19,175 nt of DNA from Betaproteobacteria bacterium. Its GTDB lineage: Bacteria; Pseudomonadota; Gammaproteobacteria; Burkholderiales; Burkholderiaceae_C. This document shows positions 7,647-15,076 of this stretch, one piece after another. Where the stretch lies: positions 1 to 19,175 of the forward strand of contig RFNL01000231.1 in the NCBI GenBank assembly GCA_009927195.1, in the 5' to 3' direction. The translations under genes and the position numbers were made by a program. Under the pieces are notes generated by a model. That model was given only the letters and a program-made list of their open reading frames with translations, had not been told where the DNA came from and made no database searches. Within the stretch, counting starts at the first letter, position 1; the number at the start of each line of letters is the position of its first letter.

Positions 7647-8923
7647 GGCTGACCTCGTGGCGTGTCTGCCATGGCTTGCGACCACACCCGATCCCATTGT
7701 TTTTGACAGTAAACCCAACCCGCCAATCCCAGCACCAAGATCGAGACGGCCGCTACCCAAGGCCCTGGCTGATGAACAGCCCATTGGACCCCCAGCCAGC
7801 GCATCGGCTGACCCCCCAGGGTTTGCAGTTGTTGGTGGTAGAAAAACTCAATGGCGCTGGTCGCCCCCAAAACCGCCATCGCCGCACTGGCCAGCAATGC
7901 CCCATACCAAGGCCACAAAAGCGCGGCACCGGCTTGGCGCATCCAGTGCCAATGCCACAAGGCGATGCTGGCCATCCCGCCCGGTGCAAACATCACCATG
8001 CCCATGAACACCAGACCCAGGTACAAAAGCCATGCTGGAGACCATTCAGACAACAAAACCGCAGACACCACCATGCCCACCGCGCCCAATATGGGGCCAA
8101 CGAAAAACCCTGCCCCACCCAAAAATGTGAACAACAAATACGCGCCGGAGCGGGTGGCACCCACTACCTCGGCGGTAACGATTTCAAAATGCACCACACC
8201 CATGCCCCCCGAAATACCGGCAAAAAACCCGGCAATGATAAAAGCCAGGTAGCGCACCCGTTGTGGTTGATACCCAATGAAAGACAAACGCTCGGCGTTG
8301 TCGCGCACGGCATTGAGAAGCCGGCCCAGGGGTGTTTGGGTAAAGGCGTACATCAAACCCACGCAAACCCAGGTGTAGGCCGCGATCAAAAAATACACCT
8401 GTGTTTGCGTCTTGAAATCCACGCCCCAGACTGGCCTACCCTGAACCCGGTTACCCGACAAACCGGCTTCGCCACCGAAAAAATCAGAAAACATCAGCGA
8501 CATGGCAAACACCAGTTCGGCCAATCCCAAAGTGATCATGGCCAAAGTGGTGCCCGATTTGCGGGTGGTGACAAAACCCAAAATGACCGCAAAGCCCATG
8601 CCACACAGGCCACCCACCAAAGGAATCAGGCTGATGGGCACTGCAAAACCACCGCTGCCAGACCATTGCATCACGTGCATGGCCATATACGCCCCCAAGC
8701 CGGAATAAACCGCATGGCCAAAGCTGAGCATGCCGCCTTGGCCGAGCAAAATATTGAAAGACAAACAAGCCACCATGGCAATGCCCACCTGGGTCAACAC
8801 GGCCTGGGCAAATGGGGTGTCAAACACCCAGGGTGCCAGCAATAAGACAGCGGCCAAAAGCGCCATCCAGATTTTGGCTTGACCCCTTGGGAGTTGGGCG
8901 TGGGTCACAAAAGGCCTGGGCAT
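7643..8923 (-). CDS. livM: Branched-chain-type ABC importer permease, LivM family, with C-terminal extension
   Basis: A 426-residue multi-pass inner-membrane protein. The LivM core includes LLGQGGMLSFGHAVYSGLGAY (59-79) and the cytoplasmic coupling region LGRLLNAVRDNAERLSFIGY (199-218). The core ends where the family normally ends, at MFAPGGMASI (311-320). About 105 further residues follow, with two extra hydrophobic stretches near 338-358 and 388-406 and a basic, soluble tail, making the protein longer than the roughly 320-350 residues usual for LivM. The start at 8923 has GAGGA 7 bases upstream and lies 3 bases after the livH stop; the end overlaps livG by 4 bases. It forms the translocation path with LivH. 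Confidence 0.92.
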   Translation of the reverse strand: MPRPFVTHAQLPRGQAKIWMALLAAVLLLAPWVFDTPFAQAVLTQVGIAMVACLSFNILLGQGGMLSFGHAVYSGLGAYMAMHVMQWSGSGGFAVPISLIPLVGGLCGMGFAVILGFVTTRKSGTTLAMITLGLAELVFAMSLMFSDFFGGEAGLSGNRVQGRPVWGVDFKTQTQVYFLIAAYTWVCVGLMYAFTQTPLGRLLNAVRDNAERLSFIGYQPQRVRYLAFIIAGFFAGISGGMGVVHFEIVTAEVVGATRSGAYLLFTFLGGAGFFVGPILGAVGMVVSAVLLSEWSPAWLLYLGLVFMGMVMFAPGGMASIALWHWHWMRQAGAALLWPWYGALLASAAMAVLGATSAIEFFYHQQLQTLGGQPMRWLGVQWAVHQPGPWVAAVSILVLGLAGWVYCQKQWDRVWSQAMADTPRGQP

Positions 8924-8926
8924 GGG

Positions 8927-9949
8927 TCAGTCCTCACGCTGACCCATCAAGCCCTTGGGCCTGAACACCAGCATCAGGACCAAAAACAAATACGGCAAGA
9001 TAGGTGCGGCCTGGGAAAGGGTTAAGTTCGACCAAGCGCCAGAGGACACCGGGTAAGCGCTTGAAAAACCCAAATGTCGCAACATGTCCATTAAAGACAG
9101 GTCCACGGCAACTGCCCATGTTTGCACTGTGCCGATCAACACCGATGCCCAAAAGGCACCGGCCAAAGAACCCAATCCGCCAATCACGATCACCACAAAA
9201 GTCACCGAACCCACCGTCGCAGCCATCGAAGGCTCGGTGACAAAAGTGCTGCCACCTATCACACCGGCCAACGCAGCCAGCCCCGTGCCAACCCCAAACA
9301 CCCACATGAAAACCCGCGGCACGTTGTGCCCCAAGGTTTGCACCGCCTGCGGATGGGTCAATGCCGCCTGGATCACCAAACCCACACGGGTGCGGGTGAT
9401 CAGCCCCCACAGGCTCAACACCATGGCCAGGGCCACGGCCATCATGAATGCACGGCTGGCTGGAAAAGGCGAGCACACCACGTCCCCTTGGCACTGGGCC
9501 TGAGTCACCGCACCCCAGGCCCATTGCAGTCCGCTTGAACCCGGTCCGCCGATCAAGGTGAAAGCCGGTTTTTGCAACCAGGCCGGTGGGGCAAAAGCCA
9601 CGGCGGAGCGACCCCACAGCAATTGCACCACCTCTAGCACCACATACGCCAAGCCAAAGGTGATGAGCAACTCTGGCACGTGGCCATAGGCATGAACCCG
9701 GCGCAAAAAGTATTTTTCAAAAATGCCACCCAAACAGCCGACTGCGATTGGGGCCAGCAGCAGCGCCGGCACAAAGCCCCAGATGCCATTCAAGATGTAA
9801 CCCAGATAAGCCCCCAACATGTAGAAGCTGGCATGGGCGAAATTGAGCACACCCATCATGCTGAAAATCAAGGTCAACCCTGCGCTGAGCATGAACAGCA
9901 ACAAGCCGTAGCTCACCCCATTGAGCAAAGAAATGAGAAAAAACTCCAT
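8927..9949 (-). CDS. livH: Branched-chain-type ABC importer permease, LivH family
   Basis: A 340-residue multi-pass permease. Family landmarks are the N-terminal LNGVSYGLLLFMLSAGLTLI (9-28), VLNFAHASFYMLGAYLG (34-50) and VIGGLGSLAGAFWAS (255-269). It is longer than typical LivH (about 290-310) because of two loops: residues 126-166, containing Cys153 and Cys159, and residues 283-316 before the last membrane segment. Whether these loops face the periplasm cannot be settled here, but a cysteine pair six apart could form a disulfide or ligand contact there. The start ATG at 9949 has only a weak ribosome site. A 70-base gap separates it from livK, in which I see no clear terminator or promoter. 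Confidence 0.92.
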   Translation of the reverse strand: MEFFLISLLNGVSYGLLLFMLSAGLTLIFSMMGVLNFAHASFYMLGAYLGYILNGIWGFVPALLLAPIAVGCLGGIFEKYFLRRVHAYGHVPELLITFGLAYVVLEVVQLLWGRSAVAFAPPAWLQKPAFTLIGGPGSSGLQWAWGAVTQAQCQGDVVCSPFPASRAFMMAVALAMVLSLWGLITRTRVGLVIQAALTHPQAVQTLGHNVPRVFMWVFGVGTGLAALAGVIGGSTFVTEPSMAATVGSVTFVVIVIGGLGSLAGAFWASVLIGTVQTWAVAVDLSLMDMLRHLGFSSAYPVSSGAWSNLTLSQAAPILPYLFLVLMLVFRPKGLMGQRED

Positions 9950-10019
9950 GATCAGGCCGCTCCCGGCGAAGCAGCGCCATACAGACCTTGCACGGCCAAG
10001 GCAGGCATTGACTGGCGCG

Positions 10020-11249
10020 TCAAGGTGTCTTCATTTGGCAACTGGTCGGGGTGCTGGAGATATAAGGCTCAAAGGTTTTCACCGGTACCAAGGTCATGCC
10101 GGTGTTTTCGGGGTTATAGGGAAACTTTTTATCGGCTTTTTGCCAGACCGACATGAAAAGGGTTTGTTGCAACTGGTGATCGAGCTTGCGCATTTCCACC
10201 TCACCATTGAAGCTTTTGAGTTTCAAGCCGTGCATGGCCGCAGCGACCTTGACAGGATCGGTGGACTGGGCCTTGGCCATGGCCTCGCCCAGGTAATTGA
10301 AAATGTGAATAGCTGATCCGGTATAGAAATCGTCTTTGTACTTGGTCTGAAACTCTTTCATCCATTGGGCCATTTGACCGCCCATGTTGTAGTGGTTATA
10401 AGCAATTTGATACACGCGGCCCTCCCCGCCTTTGCCCAAAGCCGTCGGGGTGCCAGTCACCCCAGTGTAGTAGGTGAAGAATTTGCCATTGAAGCCGCCT
10501 TCGTTGGCGGCCTTGATCAACAAGGCCAGGTCTGAACCCCAATTGCCCGTGATCACTGTGTCGGCCCCAGAGGCCTTGATTTTGGCAATGTAGGGCGCGA
10601 AGTCACGCACTTGGGCCAAGGGATGCAGGTCTTCGCCCACAAACTGAATGTCAGGTCGCTTGCGTCCAATGGTTTCTTTGGCGTACTTGGCGACTTGGTG
10701 CCCATGAGAATAGTTTTGGTTGAGCAAATAGATTTTTTTGATTTCTGGCAGGTCTTTCATGAAGCTGCTCATGGCTTCCATCTTCATGGAGGTGTCGGCG
10801 TCAAACCGGAAATGCCAATAACTGCATTTGCTGTTGGTGAAATCGGGGTCGACCGCCGAGTGATTGAGGTAGATAACTTCTTTGCCAGGGTTGCGTTCAT
10901 TGTGTTTGTTGATGGCATCGATCAATGCACCGGCCACCGATGAACCATTGCCTTGTGTGATGTAGCGCACACCCTGGTCCATGGCCGATTTGAGTGCATT
11001 CAGGCTTTCGGCGGGGCTGAGTTTGTTGTCAATGCCAATGACTTCGAACTTGACCCCTGCAGGATTGTTTTGGCTGAATTTATCGGCCAGGAACTGGAAG
11101 CTTTTGAGTTGGTTGGACCCCACCGGGGCCATCAAGCCCGATAAGGGGTCAATCCAAGCCACTTTGACAGTTTCACCTTTTTGGGCTTGCGCCCAACCAC
11201 AGGCCGACAAGGCCAACATCAGCACGGCGGAACGAAAAGACAGGGACAT
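10020..11249 (-). CDS. livK: Periplasmic substrate-binding protein of the branched-chain-type importer
   Basis: A 409-residue type I periplasmic binding protein (receptor ligand-binding fold). The N-terminus MSLSFRSAVLMLALSACGWAQA is an export signal; AQA at 20-22 fits signal peptidase I, while LSAC at 14-17 also fits a lipobox, so a lipid anchor is possible. The mature start VKVAWIDPLSG and the block AMDQGVRYITQGNGSSVAGA are typical of the fold. The protein captures the substrate and delivers it to LivH/LivM. GAGGAG sits 6 bases before the ATG at 11249. It begins 100 bases after the ligase stop and is the first of five importer genes. The ligand is not readable; the neighbouring CoA ligase argues for a carboxylate rather than leucine-type amino acids, as inference. 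Confidence 0.92.
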   Translation of the reverse strand: MSLSFRSAVLMLALSACGWAQAQKGETVKVAWIDPLSGLMAPVGSNQLKSFQFLADKFSQNNPAGVKFEVIGIDNKLSPAESLNALKSAMDQGVRYITQGNGSSVAGALIDAINKHNERNPGKEVIYLNHSAVDPDFTNSKCSYWHFRFDADTSMKMEAMSSFMKDLPEIKKIYLLNQNYSHGHQVAKYAKETIGRKRPDIQFVGEDLHPLAQVRDFAPYIAKIKASGADTVITGNWGSDLALLIKAANEGGFNGKFFTYYTGVTGTPTALGKGGEGRVYQIAYNHYNMGGQMAQWMKEFQTKYKDDFYTGSAIHIFNYLGEAMAKAQSTDPVKVAAAMHGLKLKSFNGEVEMRKLDHQLQQTLFMSVWQKADKKFPYNPENTGMTLVPVKTFEPYISSTPTSCQMKTP

Positions 11250-11323
11250 CAGGGACTCCTCAGGGTGATTGATGAATTTGAATTAATATTTTCGGCGATG
11301 GGCCTGCCGATGGACACAGGGGT

Positions 11324-11350
11324 AAGCCCTGATCAGCGCTGGGAGGGCTT
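11324..11350. other. Inverted repeat (stem-loop) at the end of the ligase gene
   Basis: Two 7-base arms, AAGCCCT (11324-11330) and AGGGCTT (11344-11350), are separated by 13 bases, so the transcript can fold into a hairpin that begins at the last base of the ligase stop codon on the minus strand. No run of U follows, so this is not a standard intrinsic terminator. A second, smaller pair TCGGC/GCCGA (11292-11296 and 11306-11310) lies between it and livK. Together they may stabilise the ligase message end or cause partial termination, giving the importer genes a different dose from the ligase. That role is speculative. Confidence 0.4.
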
Positions 11351-12980
11351 CACACCGCCGAGGGCAAGCGATAGCCTTTGAGCTGTTCACGCAGCTGGGT
11401 TTTCAGCATCTTGCCCGTGGCGCCCAATGGGATGGACGGCACAAACACCACATCATCGGGAATTTGCCATTTGGCGGTTTTGCCCTGGTAAAAAGCGAGC
11501 AAAGTGGTCGCATCCAATGGGCTATCGGGCTTTTTGACCACCACCACAATCGGTCGCTCGTCCCACTTGGGATGGGCCACGCCAATGCAAGCGGCCATTT
11601 GCACTTCGGGGTGGGCCATGGCGATGTTTTCGATGTCGATCGAACTGATCCATTCCCCACCAGACTTGATCACATCCTTGCTGCGATCGGTGATTTGCAT
11701 GAAGCCATCGGGATCGATGCAAGCCACGTCTCCCGTGGAAAACCAACCATCGATCAATGGACTGGGGCCTTCTTGGCGAAAATACTCGGCCAGCACCCAT
11801 GGGCCTTTGACCAGCAAGTCGCCAGTGGCTTTGCCGTCCCAAGGCAATTCTATGCCTTGGGGATCGATGATCTTCATGTCAATGCCATAAATGCACCGAC
11901 CTTGTTTGAGTCGAATCTGCATTTGGGCCTCGGCATCGAGACTCAGGTGCTTGTTTTTCAAGGTGCACAAAGTGCCCAAGGGGCTCATCTCGGTCATGCC
12001 CCAGGCATGCAAAACCTCTACCCATAGTTGTGTTTAAAGGCCTGGATCATGGCTGGCGGACAGGCTGAGCCGCCAATCACCGTTCTTTGCAGGGTGCTGA
12101 AACGCAGTGCATTGGGGCCCATGTGGTTGAGCAACATTTGCCACACTGTGGGCACCCCAGCGGCAAAGGTCACGCCCTCGGCTTCGATCAAACCGTATAC
12201 CGACGCACCATCCAAGGCCGGACCAGGAAAAACCATTTTGGCCCCCACCATGGCCGCGCTGTAAGGAATGCCCCAGGCATTCACGTGGAACATGGGCACC
12301 ACGGGCAAGATGCTGTCGCGTGCAGACAAGCACATGACATCGGGCAAAGCAGCCGCGTAGGCATGCAAGATGGTGGATCGGTGACTGTACAAGGCCGCTT
12401 TGGGGTTGCCCGTGGTGCCACTGGTGTAGCACATGCTGGAGGCCGTGTTTTCGTCAAACTCAGGCCACTGATAGCTGCCACTTTCGGTGGACAGCCAGGT
12501 TTCGTAGCTGCGCAAACCTGGGATGCTGGTTTGCGCTGGCAAATGCGCGTCGTCACACAAAGCGATCCAGTGTTTCACCGTGCTGCAATGGGCATGGATT
12601 TTTTCGATGATGGGCAAAAATGTCAGGTCAAAACACAAGACTTGGTCGCTGGCATGATTGGCAATCCACGCGATTTGATCCGGGTGCAATCGCGGGTTGA
12701 TGGTGTGCAACACACGCCCGGTGCCGCTGACACCAAAGTACAGCTCCAAGTGGCGATAGCCGTTCCAAGCCAAGGTGGCCACGCGATCGCCAAAAGCCAA
12801 AGACAACTTGTCCAGCGATTGAGCCACTTGTCGCGACCGTTTGGCAATACCCGCCCAATGGGTGCGGTGAATATCGCCTTCCACACGGCGTGAAACCACT
12901 TCGACATCACCATGGTGCTTTTCCGCAAATTGGATCAAGGAGGAAATGGCCAATCCCTGACCTTGCATTAATCCCAACAT
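11350..12980 (-). pseudogene. Acyl-CoA ligase (AMP-forming), interrupted by a one-base frameshift
   Basis: With one base restored this is a 543-residue adenylate-forming ligase, normal for fatty or related acyl-CoA synthetases. The first frame runs from the ATG at 12980 (AGGGGG upstream) through the phosphate-binding motif YTSGTTGNPKAALYSH (185-200) and stops at TAG 12018-12020 after HNYG. The other frame continues VEVLHAWGMTEMSPLG (the A5 motif), GWFSTGDVACID (A7), ITDRSKDVIKSGGEWIS (A8) and the A10 lysine in GATGKMLK. The junction needs GGN GTA GAG; one base is missing at about 12021-12023. It would activate the imported acid to its CoA ester via an acyl-adenylate. As written, the product loses the C-terminal domain and should be inactive unless the sequence is wrong. 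The glycine that normally follows the motif lysine is alanine (Ala195). An in-frame ATG at 13007 is a less likely start. Confidence 0.86.
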
Positions 12981-13020
12981 AAAGGCCCCCTTGCATTGCC
13001 GTTTCAAAAAAACCTATTTT

Positions 13021-13050
13021 GCATGGATTCCATGCGGGGAAAACCCCATG
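13021..13050. promoter_or_regulatory. Overlapping inverted repeats in the divergent intergenic region
   Basis: The 150 bases between the ligase start (12980) and selO (13131) should hold promoters for both directions. GCATGGA-T-TCCATGC (13021-13035) is a 7+7 inverted repeat with a one-base centre. Its right half is reused in a second structure, CATG-C-GGGG-AAAA-CCCC-CATG (13031-13050). A/T-rich sequence with TATTTT (13015-13020) directly adjoins the first repeat and could serve as a weak -10 toward selO, 18 bases after TTGCAT (12991-12996). A regulator site for the divergent genes is plausible but unproven. No other convincing signal is visible in the gap. Confidence 0.4.
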
Positions 13051-13130
13051 ATCCAGGGGCAAGCAAGCTGCCAGAGTGCCAGATGACCTGACCTTCACGG
13101 GTCCTTTTTCAAACCCCGACAATCACGCCC

Positions 13131-14660
13131 ATGTTGGAAACCAGCTTTGACACAAACAAACCGTCGGCCCACCTTGTCGGTAAACCACTGACCTGGTCTT
13201 GTGGTTTGCACAGCTTGGGCGAGCCCTTTTTCACACCCACCTTGCCCACGCCGATGGGCGATGCCCATTGGGTGTCCCAAAACCGGGCTTTTGGCCAAGA
13301 GTTGGGCTTGGACGATGCGTTCTGGGACGACCCCATGAGCCTGCTGGCCTTGAGTGGCAATGCCGTGTGGCCGGGCTCGCAACCCGTGGCCAGTGTGTAC
13401 AGTGGCCATCAATTCGGGGTATGGGCGGGCCAACTCGGCGATGGCCGGGCTGTGTCTTTGGGCGAATTGGACACCCCCATAGGTCGCCAAGATTGGCAAC
13501 TCAAAGGAGCGGGGCCTACGCCCTACTCTCGCCGGGGCGATGGCCGAGCTGTGCTGCGCTCGAGCATCCGTGAATACCTGTGCAGCGAAGCCATGCATGG
13601 GCTGGGCATACCCACCACCCGCGCTCTGGCCTTGTGCGCATCCAAACTGCCGGTTTGGCGCGAAACAGTGGAAACCGCCGCCGTGCTCACCCGGGTGGCC
13701 CCCTGCTTCATCCGTTTTGGCCACTTTGAGCACTTTGCCTCGGTGGGCGACAGCGATTCGCTTCAACGCCTGGTGCATGGCGTCATTGCACAGTTTTTCC
13801 CCGACATTGCCCTGCAACAACTCCCGTTGGAACAGGCCACTGTGGTGTGGTTAAAAACCGTGTCCCAACGCACCGCCGAGCTCATGGCCCAATGGCAAAC
13901 GGTGGGTTTTTGCCACGGGGTGATGAACACCGACAACATGAGCGCCTTGGGCCTGACCCTGGATTACGGCCCGTTTCAGTTTTTGGATGCCTATGACCCC
14001 GAACACATTTGCAACCATTCCGACCATCAGGGCCGCTATGCTTATCAACGCCAACCGCAAGTGGCCTTTTGGAACCTGTTTTGTTTGGGCCAGGCCGTGG
14101 CCACGCTGGTGGGTGAAACCGAACCTGTGCTGCAAGCCCTCAACGTCTACAAAACCGCCTACCCCCATGCGCTGCAAGCGCGTTGGCGCCAAAAACTGGG
14201 TCTGAGCGCTGCCCATGGGGCAGATGCCGAATTGATCGATTCGGTTTTGCATTTGCTCAGCGACGGTGCGGTGGACTTCACCATTTTTTGGCGGCGTCTG
14301 AGCCAATCCGTGGCCGCCAGCGCCGAAATGGGGCCAGTGGAAACCGCATGGACACCGGTGCGCGATTTGTTTTTGGATCAACGCGCCTGGCTTGACTGGG
14401 AACGGCGCTACATCCATCGACTGGGCACGCAAGACCTGGGCACCACCGGTGCGGCCATGTTGCACGTCAACCCCAAATATGTGCTGCGCAACCACTTGGG
14501 CGAAACGGCCATTCAACAGGCCCAATTGGGTGACTTCAGCCAGGTGGATAATTTGCTTGCTTTGCTTCGCCATCCCTTTGACGAACATCCTGAATCGGCT
14601 CACCTGGCCGGTTTTCCGCCCGACTGGGCCTCATCCATTGCCATCAGCTGTTCCTCATGA
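13131..14660 (+). CDS. selO: Protein adenylyltransferase SelO (YdiU family)
   Basis: A 509-residue member of the SelO pseudokinase-like family, which transfers AMP from ATP onto Ser, Thr or Tyr of proteins and is linked to redox stress. Motifs are SGHQFGVWAGQLGDGRA (91-107), the nucleotide-binding KGAGPTPYSRRGDGRAVLRS (125-144), and the active-site pair Asp268 in CHGVMNTDNMS and Asp278 in LDYGPF, ten residues apart as in characterised members. The C-terminus ISCSS has cysteine where many eukaryotic SelO proteins carry selenocysteine. The ATG at 13131 has a weak ribosome site but no better start is visible. The stop overlaps the msrB start as ATGA, tying a redox-linked AMPylase to a methionine sulfoxide repair enzyme. 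Confidence 0.96.
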   Translation: MLETSFDTNKPSAHLVGKPLTWSCGLHSLGEPFFTPTLPTPMGDAHWVSQNRAFGQELGLDDAFWDDPMSLLALSGNAVWPGSQPVASVYSGHQFGVWAGQLGDGRAVSLGELDTPIGRQDWQLKGAGPTPYSRRGDGRAVLRSSIREYLCSEAMHGLGIPTTRALALCASKLPVWRETVETAAVLTRVAPCFIRFGHFEHFASVGDSDSLQRLVHGVIAQFFPDIALQQLPLEQATVVWLKTVSQRTAELMAQWQTVGFCHGVMNTDNMSALGLTLDYGPFQFLDAYDPEHICNHSDHQGRYAYQRQPQVAFWNLFCLGQAVATLVGETEPVLQALNVYKTAYPHALQARWRQKLGLSAAHGADAELIDSVLHLLSDGAVDFTIFWRRLSQSVAASAEMGPVETAWTPVRDLFLDQRAWLDWERRYIHRLGTQDLGTTGAAMLHVNPKYVLRNHLGETAIQQAQLGDFSQVDNLLALLRHPFDEHPESAHLAGFPPDWASSIAISCSS

Positions 14661-15076
14661 AAATCCAAAAAACCGAAGCCGAATGGAAAGCCCTTTTGAC
14701 CCAAAAAGGGGCTGAACCTTTGGCCTTTGCTGTGACCCGCCAAGCCGCCACCGAGCGCCCGTTCACCGGCAAGTACGATGGCCATTGGCAAACGGGTCGC
14801 TACCAATGCATTTGCTGCGGCCAAACCCTGTTTGAATCCGACACCAAATTTGATGCCGGCTGTGGTTGGCCCAGCTTTTACCAAGCGATTGATGAATCGG
14901 CCATTGCTGAACATGCCGACCGCAGTTTGGGGATGTTGCGCACCGAGACCTTGTGCGCCCAATGTGGTGCCCACTTGGGCCATGTTTTCCCGGATGGGCC
15001 ACAACCCACGGGCTTGCGCTATTGCATGAATTCGGCGGCACTGGAATTTGTGCCCAAAGATCAGGATGCCACATGA
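14657..15076 (+). CDS. msrB: Peptide-methionine (R)-S-oxide reductase
   Basis: A 139-residue MsrB domain protein. Zinc ligands are Cys51/Cys54 (CICC) and Cys100/Cys103 (CAQC). The catalytic cysteine is Cys123 in RYCMNSAAL, and AGCGWPSF (67-74) and GAHLGHVF (104-111) complete the active site. It reduces methionine-R-sulfoxide in proteins using thioredoxin. No signal peptide is visible, so it should be cytoplasmic. It overlaps selO at its start and yciB at its end by 4 bases each (ATGA), so it is translated from the same message. Confidence 0.97.
   Translation: MKIQKTEAEWKALLTQKGAEPLAFAVTRQAATERPFTGKYDGHWQTGRYQCICCGQTLFESDTKFDAGCGWPSFYQAIDESAIAEHADRSLGMLRTETLCAQCGAHLGHVFPDGPQPTGLRYCMNSAALEFVPKDQDAT

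Noticed and set aside
7634..8845. A 403-codon open frame on the plus strand, antisense to livM
   Set aside because: Its composition (very rich in His, Gln, Lys, Pro) is that of a mirror frame of a hydrophobic protein, it has no recognisable domain, and livM on the other strand has clear family motifs and operon spacing.
12015..12027. Programmed frameshifting at the ligase break
   Set aside because: TAT GGG TAG has no slippery heptamer, and re-pairing of the glycine tRNA one base back would be poor.
13095..13820. A 241-codon minus-strand frame opposite selO
   Set aside because: It has no recognisable motif and overlaps the conserved SelO nucleotide-binding region.
14646..14660. Possible selenocysteine in SelO
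   Set aside because: The C-terminus reads ISCSS with an ordinary cysteine codon followed by a normal stop; no in-frame TGA lies before it.
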